DNA of 64,000 nt from Streptomyces sp. NBC_01283 (GCF_041435335.1 NZ_CP108430.1:9148001-9212000), one strand, 5' to 3'. Shown: positions 1 to 9,309, counted from the stretch's first letter. Numbers and translations are program-made. Notes: generated by a model not told the origin, from the sequence alone.

Positions 1-149
1 GCACCCCGTTCAGGGTTCGTGCCGTCGTGCACGGACCGGCCGGGCGGTCGGACGGAATCCCTCTGGCGGCGGCATGCGATGCGCCGAGAGCGGGGGAGAG
101 GGCAGCGTGCGCCGCGCCAAGGCCCCCGACGCTTGACCGGCCGACGGGC

Positions 150-605
150 TCAGGCGTTGCGTACCGTCTCGCTCACCTGGTCGAGCAGCGTCCGCAGCTG
201 CGCGCTCTGGTCCGGTCCCAGCCCCTCGGTGATGTGGCGCTCTATGTCGGCGATCACCTGGTCGGCGGCGCGCAGCGCTTCTCGTCCGACGTCGGTGAGG
301 TGCAGCTCCTGTACGTGACGGTGTCGCGGATGCTCGCGCCTCTCCAGCTGCCCACGGCCTTCCAGGCGCGCCACCAGCGAGGCGACGGCCTGGGGGGTCA
401 CGTTGAGGCGGCGTGCCAACTCGGCGCCGGCCAGCCCTGGTTCGCTGTGCACCGACATCAGCAAGGTGTAGTGCGCGGCGGCCATGCCCAGCGGGCGCAG
501 CCGCTGTTCCTTGAGTGTCTGCACCGCCAGTTCCGCACGGCGCAAGGCCCAGGTCACCCGGTCGAGCGCGCCGAGCCCGACAGGCTCCTCGTCATCACGT
601 ATCAC
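150..605 (-). CDS. MarR family transcriptional regulator
   Basis: This 151-residue protein has the size and layout of a MarR winged-helix repressor. The recognition region reads ELARRLNVTPQAVASLVARL around the middle and is followed by a wing with charged residues (ERREHPRHRHV). A C-terminal dimerisation helix ends the chain. I chose the GTG at 605, because the longer open frame upstream runs antisense through the divergent SDR gene. It lies 72 bp from that SDR with a perfect palindrome between them, so it probably represses the SDR and itself. The ligand is unknown; MarR proteins usually sense phenolics or oxidants. Confidence 0.88.
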   Translation of the reverse strand: MIRDDEEPVGLGALDRVTWALRRAELAVQTLKEQRLRPLGMAAAHYTLLMSVHSEPGLAGAELARRLNVTPQAVASLVARLEGRGQLERREHPRHRHVQELHLTDVGREALRAADQVIADIERHITEGLGPDQSAQLRTLLDQVSETVRNA

Positions 606-633
606 CTGACAAGGGTACGACACTTCATAAGCA

Positions 634-645
634 TCAAACGTTTGA
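634..645. promoter_or_regulatory. Palindromic operator candidate for the MarR regulator
   Basis: The 12-bp sequence TCAAACGTTTGA is a perfect palindrome lying between the divergent MarR and SDR genes. A TTGACA hexamer at 642-647 overlaps its right half and could be the SDR -35 box, which would suit steric repression. Assignment to the MarR protein is inference from position. Confidence 0.6.
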
Positions 646-677
646 CACTGTTCTAGCGCTTGAGGCATGCTCGTGGC

Positions 678-1469
678 ATGCCTCGTTCTATCGCTCTCAT
701 CACTGGCGCTTCCTCCGGCATCGGCGCCGAATACGCCCGTCTCCTGGCGGACGACCACGACCTCGTCCTGGTGGCGCGCCGCGCGGACCGGCTCGGTGAC
801 CTCGCCGGGCAGCTCCGCGCCCGGGGTGCAGCCGTGGAGGTGCTGCCCGCCGATCTCGGCATGCACGAGGGCATCGCCGCCGTCGCCGGCCGCCTCGGCG
901 CGGGGGACGTGCGCCTGCTGGTCAGCAATGCCGGCGCCGGCGGATATGCCCCGCTCGTCGACGTCGACCCCGCAGACATCGACCGCCTGCTCACCCTCAA
1001 CGCAGTGGCCCCCGTTCAGCTGGTCCGTGCCGCGCTTCCCGGAATGCTCGCCGCCGGAGAAGGCGCGATCATCACGGTGGCTTCGCTGCTGGCCTTCAGC
1101 GGGGGCCTCAACGATCCCCGCGCCCCCCGACGCACTCTCTACACGGCGGCGAAGGCCGCCACCGTCGCCTTCACCCGGACCCTCGCAGGTGAGCTCGCCG
1201 ACACGCCCATCCGTACACAGCTGCTGCTGCCCGGCGTCGTGGCCACGCAGTGGAACGAAGGCGCCGGCCGCGACATCCCCTGGGCGATGACGCCGCAGGA
1301 CGTCGCCTCGGCCAGCCTTGCCGGCCTGCGCCTGGGGGAGGCCGTGTGCACACCTGGTCTGGAGGACCAGGACGCAGCCCTTGACGCCCTGCTGGCCGCG
1401 GAGTCCGCTCTGCTCACCGGCGGCAACCAGCCCATCCCCGCGGCTCGATACCGCGGCCCGCAGGCGTAG
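678..1469 (+). CDS. SDR family NAD(P)-dependent oxidoreductase
   Basis: This is a 263-residue classical short-chain dehydrogenase/reductase. The cofactor motif GASSGIG is at residues 10-16, NAG at 84-86, the catalytic Ser near 136, and YTAAK places Tyr155 and Lys159. An arginine pair after the second beta strand (VARR) suggests NADP preference. I chose the ATG at 678 because the Rossmann fold begins immediately after it; a TTG at 660 would add six residues. It is divergent from a MarR regulator that probably controls it. The substrate is not evident. Confidence 0.88.
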   Translation: MPRSIALITGASSGIGAEYARLLADDHDLVLVARRADRLGDLAGQLRARGAAVEVLPADLGMHEGIAAVAGRLGAGDVRLLVSNAGAGGYAPLVDVDPADIDRLLTLNAVAPVQLVRAALPGMLAAGEGAIITVASLLAFSGGLNDPRAPRRTLYTAAKAATVAFTRTLAGELADTPIRTQLLLPGVVATQWNEGAGRDIPWAMTPQDVASASLAGLRLGEAVCTPGLEDQDAALDALLAAESALLTGGNQPIPAARYRGPQA

Positions 1470-1757
1470 CAGCGGGCGCCTCCTCAGTGCTGCCCCCGAC
1501 CGGGCCGTGGGGCGCCTTCTGACGGTCGCGCCACGGCCGCCCGCCGAGGGCGCTTCCGGATATGCGGCTACCCGTGCCCATCTGCCAAACCTTCGGCATG
1601 GCACACGTTCTCAAATGATCTCGTCCGCGCAGTCCTTCACGTCGGCCCGCACCGACCGCAGTCCAGCGGCCACTCGTGCCGAAGACCACGTCCGCCGCCT
1701 GCCCTTGCCCATGGGTGCGGCTCACGCGGGCGGCCGCAAGAAAGCAGGGGAAGACCT
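1470..1757. other. Intergenic stretch before the aldehyde dehydrogenase
   Basis: I see no convincing gene here. The only clear signal is a ribosome binding site (GGGGAAG) about ten bases before the dehydrogenase ATG at 1758. The preceding SDR has no obvious terminator hairpin, so read-through is possible. Confidence 0.4.
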
Positions 1758-3293
1758 ATGGCCGACAACATTCCGACGATCACACGTGACGGCGTCATCG
1801 GACACGACGCGACCGAGATCGTCACCATCGACCAGGCCACCGGCGCCGAGTTCGCGCGATACCCCGTGGCCGGCGAGGAAGAGGCGGTCGTGGCCGTCGC
1901 CGCCGCACGCTCGGTCGCCGGCGCATGGTGGGACCTCGGCTTCGAGGGCCGTGCGGAGGGGCTGCGCGCGTGGCGGCGGCAGATAGCTTTGAGCGGTGAG
2001 GAGGGCGCCGCACTCATTCACGCCGAGAACGGCAAGCCCCTCGACGACGCCCGTGTGGAGGTGCTCGGGACTCTCGAGCACCTGCAGTACGCCGCTGACA
2101 ACGCCGCGCGCGTCCTGGGACGCCGGGAGGCCCCGGCCAGCCCCACCACGCCCAACCAGCGGGCGTGGGTCGAGTACCAGCCCTACGGCGTGGTCGGCGT
2201 CATCGGCCCGTGGAATTTCCCTCTGCTGACACCCGCGGCCATCCTCGCCGATGCACTCGCGGCCGGGAACGCCGTCGTCCTCAAGCCCAGCCAGATCACG
2301 CCCGGCGTCGCTGACTGGCTCATCCGAACTTGGCAGCGTGCCGTTCCGCAGTTGCCGGACGTCCTGCAGAACCTGAACGGATACGGAGCCACGGGTCAGG
2401 CGCTCATCGAGGCCGGCCTCGACAAGCTCGCGTTCACGGGCAGCGTCGCCACGGGCAGGACGGTGGCCGCCCAATGCGCGCAGACCTTGACCCCCGTTCT
2501 GCTGGAACTCGGCGGCAAGGACGGCGTCATCGTCGCCGAGGACGCCGACCTGGACGAAGCCGCCGCTCACATCGTGTGGGGCGCCATGCAGAACACCGGT
2601 CACGGTTGCATCAGTCTCGAAGTGGCCTACGTCGTCGAGTCGGTGCACGACGAGTTCGTGGAGAGGATCAGTGAGCTTGCCGGGCAGGTACGCGTCGGCA
2701 GCGACGAGGAGGCGGAGATCGGGCCGGTTCCGCTGCCGAGTCAGACCTCGATCATCCGGGAACACATCAGGGACGCTCTGGAGCGCGGCGCGACAGCCAC
2801 CGTCGGCGGCCTCGACGCGGTGGGTGACCGCTGTGTCGCGCCCACCATCCTGATCGGAGTGGCCCCCGACGCCCTCGCGGCGACGGAGGAGACGTTCGGG
2901 CCGACGCTGGCGGTCATCAAGGTCGCCGACGCCGATGAGGCCGTCGCTCACATCAACTCCGGCCGGTACGGACTGGGCAGCGCCGTCTTCAGCCGCGATC
3001 GTGGCGAAGCCATCGCCCGTCGCCTCCGCGTGGGAATGACCAGCATCAACGATGCACTGGTGTTCTCCATGAACCCCGCGGTGCCTTTCGGCGGTCGCGG
3101 TGACAGTGGTTACGGGCGCAAGCAGGGTGAGGAGGGACTGCGGGAGTTCGCCTACGCGCACTCCTTCACCGCCAAGACCGGTCCCGCCCGGTTCTCCGCC
3201 TCGACCTTCGGCAGGCCCGCGGGTGCCATGGCGGGAGCCCTCGTCGGCGTCCGTAACAGGATCCTGGCCGAGAACGGCGAGAAGTCGGACTGA
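1758..3293 (+). CDS. NAD(P)-dependent aldehyde dehydrogenase (succinate-semialdehyde type)
   Basis: This 511-residue protein belongs to the aldehyde dehydrogenase superfamily and oxidises an aldehyde to its acid. Visible signatures are the GPWNFPL substrate-channel loop, KPSQITP of the cofactor site, FTGSVATG, the general-base motif LELGGKD, and the catalytic Cys284 in the GHGC context. The C-terminal PFGGRGDSGYGR element is typical. Its usual cytosolic family length is slightly exceeded by a C-terminal tail rich in small residues. Without close homologues the substrate is uncertain; it most resembles the succinate-semialdehyde and aromatic or aliphatic aldehyde branch. A decayed alcohol dehydrogenase lies downstream. 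Confidence 0.87.
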   Translation: MADNIPTITRDGVIGHDATEIVTIDQATGAEFARYPVAGEEEAVVAVAAARSVAGAWWDLGFEGRAEGLRAWRRQIALSGEEGAALIHAENGKPLDDARVEVLGTLEHLQYAADNAARVLGRREAPASPTTPNQRAWVEYQPYGVVGVIGPWNFPLLTPAAILADALAAGNAVVLKPSQITPGVADWLIRTWQRAVPQLPDVLQNLNGYGATGQALIEAGLDKLAFTGSVATGRTVAAQCAQTLTPVLLELGGKDGVIVAEDADLDEAAAHIVWGAMQNTGHGCISLEVAYVVESVHDEFVERISELAGQVRVGSDEEAEIGPVPLPSQTSIIREHIRDALERGATATVGGLDAVGDRCVAPTILIGVAPDALAATEETFGPTLAVIKVADADEAVAHINSGRYGLGSAVFSRDRGEAIARRLRVGMTSINDALVFSMNPAVPFGGRGDSGYGRKQGEEGLREFAYAHSFTAKTGPARFSASTFGRPAGAMAGALVGVRNRILAENGEKSD

Positions 3294-3758
3294 TTCAATT
3301 CACGGGCGCCGACGGAACTTTCCGGGCCGAGCCCGGCCCGCCGTACGTGCGCTCACCAGCAAGGCCATCTGTCCGGCACCCGGCTTCGAGACGCTGCACT
3401 GTCCTGGACCCGGGTCCCGGACGTGTGCCGATGTCGAGACGCATGGGAGAGCTGCTGTTCCGTCAGTGTCACTGTTCCCGGCCCGGCGTCCATCTGGGAC
3501 CCGGTCACCCCGCCCGCATGCTGCACCGCGTTGGTGAACAGCTTAGGGGTGAGGCCGAGTTGCTCGCGCCGCTGCGCAAGTCGGGTGACGACAGCGGCCC
3601 ATGTCGCCCCGCGGGTTTCCGGCCCGGTGCCGACTCGGCGTTCGACGGCTGCTCTCTGGTCATGGGAGATCACTCCTTGGGAGAAGAGGGCGCCGTGCGG
3701 GCCAGGGCGGTATGGGACTGCCCGCCGAGGACCACCTTGAGCGCGTCGGTTTCGGCCG
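3294..3758. other. Non-coding or decayed stretch
   Basis: No gene is supported here. Short open frames exist on both strands but show no recognisable domain. On the minus strand an AAGGAG precedes an ATG near 3662, but the frame closes after about 50 residues with no family resemblance. Confidence 0.35.
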
Positions 3759-3947
3759 CAGGTGCAGTGTCGCGGGCTTGCTGTGCACGCCGACGTTGGC
3801 CACGTGACCTCCGGGCCGCACCATGCGCGTGCACATTTCGAAGCTCTCGGGCACCCCTACCGCTTCGATGACGACATCTGCTCCGAGTCCGTCGGTGAGG
3901 TCGGCGACCAGCTGCTCGGGTCCGCTGGGTCCTGTCCTCCGGATCAT
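3759..3947 (-). pseudogene. Zinc alcohol dehydrogenase fragment
   Basis: About 63 residues on the minus strand match the NAD-binding half of medium-chain zinc alcohol dehydrogenases. The segments DLTDGLGADVVIEAVG, then MVRPGGHVANVGVHSKP and a short TLHL are the usual order. The catalytic domain before it and the C-terminus after it are missing, and the reading after TLHL no longer resembles the family. It is a remnant that is unlikely to be functional. Its position after an aldehyde dehydrogenase may be the trace of an older alcohol-to-acid pathway (inference). Confidence 0.7.
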
Positions 3948-4632
3948 GCTTCGGGGTCAAGGGTCCTGAGGTCGTAGAGGCAGGAGCGGTCGTTCTTGAA
4001 GCTGCGCCAGACAGTGGCAGGTGGTTCAGGCTCGTCAGCGTGACTGTTGAGGGGGTGGGCGGTGACGAGGCCGTCAGAGATCTCGCGGTGCCAGCCGTCG
4101 GTCGGCGCCGGCGTTGACATCCGCCGTCGACATCCAGGAGACCGCCGGGGGCGTGTCCTTGAGGGTGGCGCGCTCCAGTTCCTTCTCCGCTGATGCCAGG
4201 GCGCGTTGTGTTCCCGAGCGGTCCTGGAGCACGGCGCTGGCTCGTGCCCGGCGTACGTCGAGCAGGGAGCGTGCGGCCGGTGCGCTGGCCGTCGATCTGA
4301 CCACTCCGACCGGTCTCCGCCCGCCCCGTCTCTCCCTGGGGGAGCTCTACGAGAATGCCCATAGCGGCTGACCTTGCACATGTGGGTTCGACCTTGTACT
4401 CGTTGCTGCTGATCAGCTGGGTCCAGCATTGGCTGAGGTTTCGCGAGCCGAGGTCGGCGAGCAGGGCGGAGGTCGGCGAGCAGGGCGGATGTCGGCAGGT
4501 CGTGATCTTTGGCCACATTGTGACTACTCAGCGGTTCCGCTAGCTGACAGTTTGTGAGCGGCAGTTGGGCCTGGTGCCCGGCTGTCGCAATGGCCTGGCC
4601 TGCGGGCTCGCCCGCTGACTGAGGGAGATCGT
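3948..4632. other. Unassigned 0.7-kb stretch with a 19-bp tandem duplication
   Basis: No gene is recognised. Open frames on the minus strand shift from one to another and look like decay. The end of the stretch holds a direct tandem repeat (described separately) and the Shine-Dalgarno region of the next gene. Confidence 0.35.
4452..4489. repeat. 19-bp tandem duplication
   Basis: GGTCGGCGAGCAGGGCGGA occurs twice head to tail (4452-4470 and 4471-4489), followed by a partial third start. It lies in non-coding sequence and looks like a slippage duplication. Confidence 0.85.
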
Positions 4633-5409
4633 GTGGCACTACTGGAGCGCCAGCCTGACAACTCGGCCATCGACGCGGAGCTTCGCAAGCATGGAATCGA
4701 GCCGTCGAGTATCAGCGGTCTGCCCGTGCGGAATCCCTCTGAGATCCCTGCGGAGATGTGGGCGCTTACGGACGTGGGTGCGGGTGCTTGGGGAGTCGTT
4801 GGGCGGCACCGGGTGATGCGATACGTCTACGGGGAGCAGAGGCCGATCTCCGCTGCCGTGAGCAATCCGACGTCGAGTCCGGTCACCAGGAAGCTCACCG
4901 CGTCCGAGTCCGTCGGGACCTGGGCGTCGTTCCCGGTCAACTCGCGCGTGGAGGCCGAGCTGTTCAACGTGGTCTCGGCGTCGGTCACGGCTGCTTTCGC
5001 CGAGACGTGGACCAGCGAGAAGGCGTTCACCGACTCCCTGGAGGTGACCATCGCGCCCGGTTACGCCGTGTGGTTGGAAGCCCGGCCCGTCCTGCGCGTC
5101 CTGGAGGGGGACTTCGTCGCCTTCTTCCGGGTGGCAGAGCATCTGGAAGTCGGGCGTTTCAGCGGAACCGTCACGGCGCCGGGAGCAGAAGGTGCCCTCC
5201 GGGACGTGATTGTCTCCCGGCAGGCACCGGTCATGCCGGAGGTAACCGAGACGCTGCTGTCAGGCGCCGCGGCGATGGCCCGCTTCACGAGCCCGCGCGT
5301 ACGCCAGAATGACGACGGGACGATCTCGCTGCGCGGCTGCATCATGACCGCGTTGGCGGACGATTCCGCGATGAGCGAGGACGTGACAGACCAGGTTCAG
5401 CCCGTCTAG
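4633..5409 (+). CDS. Hypothetical protein, possibly an all-beta, pore-former-like protein
   Basis: This 258-residue protein has no motif that I can name with certainty. The GTG start is preceded by GAGGGAG at about six bases. The centre (residues about 70-175) alternates polar and hydrophobic residues and is rich in Ser, Thr and Val, as in beta-hairpin proteins. The order of a Thr/Ser-rich stretch, a SFPV turn and two VEAELFNVVSASV-like strands is reminiscent of aerolysin/ETX-MTX2-type proteins, but this is only an impression. There is no signal peptide or membrane helix. The next operon starts 289 bp downstream on the same strand, so it may be a separate transcript. Confidence 0.6.
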   Translation: MALLERQPDNSAIDAELRKHGIEPSSISGLPVRNPSEIPAEMWALTDVGAGAWGVVGRHRVMRYVYGEQRPISAAVSNPTSSPVTRKLTASESVGTWASFPVNSRVEAELFNVVSASVTAAFAETWTSEKAFTDSLEVTIAPGYAVWLEARPVLRVLEGDFVAFFRVAEHLEVGRFSGTVTAPGAEGALRDVIVSRQAPVMPEVTETLLSGAAAMARFTSPRVRQNDDGTISLRGCIMTALADDSAMSEDVTDQVQPV

Positions 5410-5698
5410 CCACCGCGGCGTCGGGCCGCCAGGAGTTTCCCCCGCCAGGCGACTCGGCCACCGATGACAGCGCCGCCCCCTGCCTCAGCCACGGCAGCGC
5501 CCTATGCGAACTGTGTGGGGTCGAGCGCCACGCGCCGCGCTCTTCAGATGTGCCGTGGCGTGCGGGCGGCAGCCTGGGGTCTTCAACGTCTCCGGTTGTC
5601 GGCCATATCCCGGACAAGGACGCATCCACACACCTCTCCTGGACAGCCAGTGCTGAGACGAATATTGCCTCCACGACCCTGTTAGCAGAAGGACCACC
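5410..5698. other. Intergenic region upstream of the ATP-grasp operon
   Basis: No gene is seen. AGAAGGA lies seven bases before the ATG at 5699 and should be the ribosome binding site. I could not define a promoter with confidence. Confidence 0.4.
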
Positions 5699-6949
5699 AT
5701 GATCGCTTTGGTCGACCCCCTATCCAGCGGCGTCTTCCTCTCCTCCGCACTCAGGGAACGCGGCCAGGACTGTGTGCACCTGTACGAGGAACGCTTCGCC
5801 AGGACAGCCCGGAGCGACATGAGCGCGCCCGTCCTGATCGCGAGTGAAAACTTGGCGGACACCGTCGCCGAACTACGCAAACGGGGTGTCCGGCACGTGG
5901 TTCCCGCCAGCGAGTTCGGCGTCGCGTTGGCCCATGACCTTGCAGCGGCCCTGGACCTGCCGCGCAACGAGGACGATACGGCCGCCGCGCGGCGGGACAA
6001 GGCACTGATGGGCGAAGCTCTGCGGAGAGCCGGCGTGCCCTGCGCGGGGCAGGCCACGGTGGGAACGGTGAACGAACTCACCGGGGCACTACGGCGCCTT
6101 GGGCTTCCGGTGGTCGTGAAGCCCAGCCAGAGCTCCGGCAGCGACGGCTGCCGAGTGTGCTGGTCGGAAGCAGACGCGGTGACGCACTTCCTGGACATTC
6201 ACCAGCAGACGAACCTCGTGGGCCTGCCGAACGACAAGGTCTTCGTCCAGGAGTATCTGCAAGGTGAGCAGTACGTGGTGACAACGGTGAGCCTGGACGG
6301 TCGGCACGTGGTGTGTGAGGTGGCCCGAAATGTCATTGAGGAGCTCGACGGCCTTCCGGTCCGCCGGTACAACGTCAGCTGCCCAAGCCTCGGGGCAGCC
6401 GAGCAGGAAGTGGTGTCCTACACCCTCGACTGCCTGGATGCTCTGGGCATTCGCGACGGCGCGGCCAATGCGGACGTGCGCCTCACCTGTGACGGTCCGC
6501 GCCTCATCGAGGTCAATGCGCGCATCCTGGGGCCCGTGCTCCACCCCGATCCGTACTTCGCCGCGTTCGGCAGCAGCCAGCAGCACCTACTGGCAGAGAG
6601 CCTCGACGACCCCGCGTCGTTCAAGGCCCACTTCTCCCGCACCTACGCTCCACCGCAGGTGATGGGCAAGGCATTCGTGCGCTGTTGGGATTCCGGAGTC
6701 CTGACGGCGTTGCCAGGTCTGCCGTCCGTACGTCAACTCCCGGGTTTCCACAGCGTTCAGGGACTCCCGCGCGTCGGGCGCACGGTCCGGAAGAGCATGC
6801 TGACCAAGGGCAGGACTGGGATTGTCTACTTCGTCCATCCCCAGGAGTCCGTGGTCCGGAAGTCCCTTGAGGCACTCAGCAGGCTGGAGGACGACAGGGC
6901 CCTGTTCCGCGTCACGCCCGCACCGACCACGGGAAGTGGCTGTCGATGA
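5699..6949 (+). CDS. ATP-grasp domain carboxylate ligase
   Basis: This 416-residue protein is an ATP-grasp enzyme, a class that joins a carboxylate to an amine or thiol through an acyl phosphate. The N-terminal Rossmann-like domain occupies roughly residues 1-95. In the ATP-grasp fold, Lys141 (VVVKPS) with the flexible loop SSGSDG at 145-150 should contact ATP, FVQEYLQGEQ covers 182-191, and Glu271/Asn273 of LIEVNA should bind magnesium. It is the first gene of a tight three-gene operon, and its stop overlaps the methyltransferase start as ATGA. Relatives include amino-acid ligases and carbamoyl-phosphate synthase-like enzymes. The substrates are unknown. Confidence 0.85.
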   Translation: MIALVDPLSSGVFLSSALRERGQDCVHLYEERFARTARSDMSAPVLIASENLADTVAELRKRGVRHVVPASEFGVALAHDLAAALDLPRNEDDTAAARRDKALMGEALRRAGVPCAGQATVGTVNELTGALRRLGLPVVVKPSQSSGSDGCRVCWSEADAVTHFLDIHQQTNLVGLPNDKVFVQEYLQGEQYVVTTVSLDGRHVVCEVARNVIEELDGLPVRRYNVSCPSLGAAEQEVVSYTLDCLDALGIRDGAANADVRLTCDGPRLIEVNARILGPVLHPDPYFAAFGSSQQHLLAESLDDPASFKAHFSRTYAPPQVMGKAFVRCWDSGVLTALPGLPSVRQLPGFHSVQGLPRVGRTVRKSMLTKGRTGIVYFVHPQESVVRKSLEALSRLEDDRALFRVTPAPTTGSGCR

Positions 6950-7773
6950 ACGACGTGTTCTCCTCGCTGGCCACGGGTGACAGCGAGACCACGCAGCAGA
7001 TCGCATCAGTGCTGCACTCCCGCAGTCAGGACCCGGATCAGAACCGGATGCTGCAGCGTTTCCTCGCGGCCGTCGACGTCACCGCCGGACCGCTGCTGGA
7101 GATCGGCTGCGGTTCCGGGGGACTTCTCACCGCCCTCTGCGACCGGGCGCCCACCGCCACGCTCGTCGGGGTCGACCACAGCGTCGACCTGTTGAGGATG
7201 GCCGCCCAGTCGAACGCAACAGCGGGCAACCTCAGGCTCCTGGCAGCCGACGCGCATCGGCTGCCGTTCACCGCCGAGTCATTCCCGACGGTCCTCATGT
7301 ACACGCTGCTCAGCCACACACCGGACATCGGCTCGGTGCTCAAAGAGGCCCACAGGGTGTGCCGCCAGGGAGGGCAGATCGTCGTACTGGACGGCGACTA
7401 CGCATCGGCGGACTTCTCGCTGGGCCCGCACGATCCGCTGAGCGCTTGCGTGGCCGCCTGGCGTGCACAGTACGTCGTGAACACGCACAACCTGCGATCC
7501 CTCCCGCGCCTGCTGGAGGCGGCCGGCTTCCAGCTCGTGCAGGCAGGTTCCCACAACTACACGGCTGCGGACTCGGCCTACGCGTACAGCATCATCGACC
7601 GAGGCGTGGACACGATGCTCGACAGCGGGACGATAGGCAAGGACCTCGCCCGCTCGCTGAAGGACGAAGCGCGGCGCAGGGCACACGACGAGGGGTTCGT
7701 CGGCAGCATCACCTACCGCTTCGCACTGGCTCGCAGGCACCCGTCCGCCAATACGACGCCCCCGCAAGGCTAG
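6946..7773 (+). CDS. Class I SAM-dependent methyltransferase
   Basis: This 275-residue protein has the standard Rossmann methyltransferase order. EIGCGSGG at 52-59 is motif I, VGVDHS is the acidic end of strand two, AADAHRLPF is motif II/III, and an EAHRVCRQGG segment is followed by IVVLDGDY. This layout fits small-molecule methyltransferases of the UbiE/COQ5 or Methyltransf_11 type. It starts inside the stop of the ATP-grasp gene (ATGA) and is followed after nine bases by the oxidoreductase, so all three are almost certainly cotranscribed. It probably methylates the ligase product or one of its precursors (inference). Confidence 0.87.
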   Translation: MNDVFSSLATGDSETTQQIASVLHSRSQDPDQNRMLQRFLAAVDVTAGPLLEIGCGSGGLLTALCDRAPTATLVGVDHSVDLLRMAAQSNATAGNLRLLAADAHRLPFTAESFPTVLMYTLLSHTPDIGSVLKEAHRVCRQGGQIVVLDGDYASADFSLGPHDPLSACVAAWRAQYVVNTHNLRSLPRLLEAAGFQLVQAGSHNYTAADSAYAYSIIDRGVDTMLDSGTIGKDLARSLKDEARRRAHDEGFVGSITYRFALARRHPSANTTPPQG

Positions 7774-7782
7774 GAGCTGCGC

Positions 7783-9309
7783 ATGCGTATCTGCATTGTG
7801 GGCGGGGGCACGGCCGCGGCATGTCTCGTCATGGCCCTCGCCCGCACATTCGGCTCACGAGACGTCGACCTCGTGATCGTGGAGCCCTCGGACCAGCTGT
7901 GGCGCGGCAGGGCGTACCGGACGGACCGTGATGAGATCGTGGTGAACGCCCCACACACCATGATGACGCTGGACCCGAACGATCCGGAGCATGCACGCCG
8001 GTGGCTCGCCCGTCACCACAACGGGGGTGGTGCTCACCAGTCATGGACGCAGGAAGTCTTCCCACCGCGGCACATCTACGGCCGCTACCTGGAGGAAAGC
8101 CTTTCCCAGACCCTGGACGGCCTGATGGCCGCAGACTGGCGTGTTACGTGGCTGCGCCGACGTGCCGTGAGTGTCGCGCCCGACGGTGACAAGGCGCTGG
8201 TCGGCCTGGAGGGCGGAGCGACCGTCCCGTGCGACTACGCGGTGCTGTGCGTCGGAGGCCCGTCCGGTTACGACCCCTACGGACTGGCCGGTCACCCGTC
8301 CTACATCAGCCGGCCCTATCCCGTGGCATCTGCCCTTGCCACCGTTGATCCGTCGGCCTCCGTGGCCGTCGTCGGGTGCGGGCTCACCGCCGTCGACACC
8401 ATCCTGGGACTACGGGCCCAGGGACATCAGGGGCGGATCACATTGCTTTCCCGGGACGGCATCCTGGCCGCCGTGCGCCGCCCCTTGCAGGTGGGGCGGC
8501 CGACAGTGATGACCCCGGAAAGCGTCCAGGAGCGGCTCGATCGCTCGGCGTCCCCCCTGCGGTTGTCGACCTTGGCCGCTCTGACCCGGGCGGAAGCGCT
8601 TCTCGCCGGGGCCACGCCGGAGCAGATCGCCGCCGAAATGTCCCTGGCGGACTGGGGGTTGAGCCGTGTACGCCGACAGCTCGCCGACCGAGAACATGTA
8701 CGGGACGTCGACTGGCTACAGGTCACCACCTGGGCCCTGATCACCACCGTGCACCTATGGTGGCCGACCCTGCCCCGCAGGGACCGGCAGCAGTTCTTCC
8801 GCCGCTACCACCGGCTGTGGAACAGTTTCACTTCTCCCATGCCCGCCGCAACAGCCACCACGCTCGTCGAAATGGCCGACAGCGGTCAGTTGGAGGTGGT
8901 GCGTGGCCTTGAGGGCGTCAAGGCCACGCAGCAAGGATTCCTGGTCGTGGCGCAGCACCACACGGTGGAAGCCGACGTCGTGATCGCCGCCGCGACCGCG
9001 GCACCGACGGGCCATTCAGCCACGCCTACGGGCGCACATGAGCTGATGGACTCACTGATCCATAACGGGTGTGGACAGCGGCACCCGGACGGCGGCTTGC
9101 GCGTGCAGCCGGACACCGGACGACTCGTCGACCGGAACGGCAGGCCCCAGCATTCGCTTCTTGCCCTGGGTCACCTCACCAGTGGCACCCACTACTACAT
9201 GTCCGGTATACCCATGCTCGTTTGGCGCGGTGAAGCAGTCGCCGCGGCGATAGCCGCTGATGCCTCGACCGGCGTGACATCGGCCGCACCAGGTCTACTT
9301 GCCCCCTGA
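7783..9309 (+). CDS. FAD/NAD(P)-binding oxidoreductase
   Basis: This 508-residue protein starts with a dinucleotide-binding motif (VGGGTAAA at residues 6-13) and an acidic residue at the end of strand two (IVEPSD). A second Rossmann motif lies mid-protein (VAVVGCGLTAVD). The VNAPHTMM segment and the overall spacing resemble the FAD-NAD(P)-binding family represented by Pfam NAD_binding_9 (YdhS/HcgD-like), whose members are rarely characterised. It closes the ATP-grasp operon with an RBS (AGGAGCTGCG) before its ATG. It may oxidise the ligated, methylated product. Substrate and reaction are not predictable from the sequence. Confidence 0.8.
   Translation: MRICIVGGGTAAACLVMALARTFGSRDVDLVIVEPSDQLWRGRAYRTDRDEIVVNAPHTMMTLDPNDPEHARRWLARHHNGGGAHQSWTQEVFPPRHIYGRYLEESLSQTLDGLMAADWRVTWLRRRAVSVAPDGDKALVGLEGGATVPCDYAVLCVGGPSGYDPYGLAGHPSYISRPYPVASALATVDPSASVAVVGCGLTAVDTILGLRAQGHQGRITLLSRDGILAAVRRPLQVGRPTVMTPESVQERLDRSASPLRLSTLAALTRAEALLAGATPEQIAAEMSLADWGLSRVRRQLADREHVRDVDWLQVTTWALITTVHLWWPTLPRRDRQQFFRRYHRLWNSFTSPMPAATATTLVEMADSGQLEVVRGLEGVKATQQGFLVVAQHHTVEADVVIAAATAAPTGHSATPTGAHELMDSLIHNGCGQRHPDGGLRVQPDTGRLVDRNGRPQHSLLALGHLTSGTHYYMSGIPMLVWRGEAVAAAIAADASTGVTSAAPGLLAP

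Noticed and set aside
1..149. Plus-strand frames at the left edge
   Set aside because: They continue antisense into the MarR gene and show no start or family signal.
1722..3161. 479-codon minus-strand open frame
   Set aside because: It is antisense to the aldehyde dehydrogenase, has no domain, and is a by-product of high GC.
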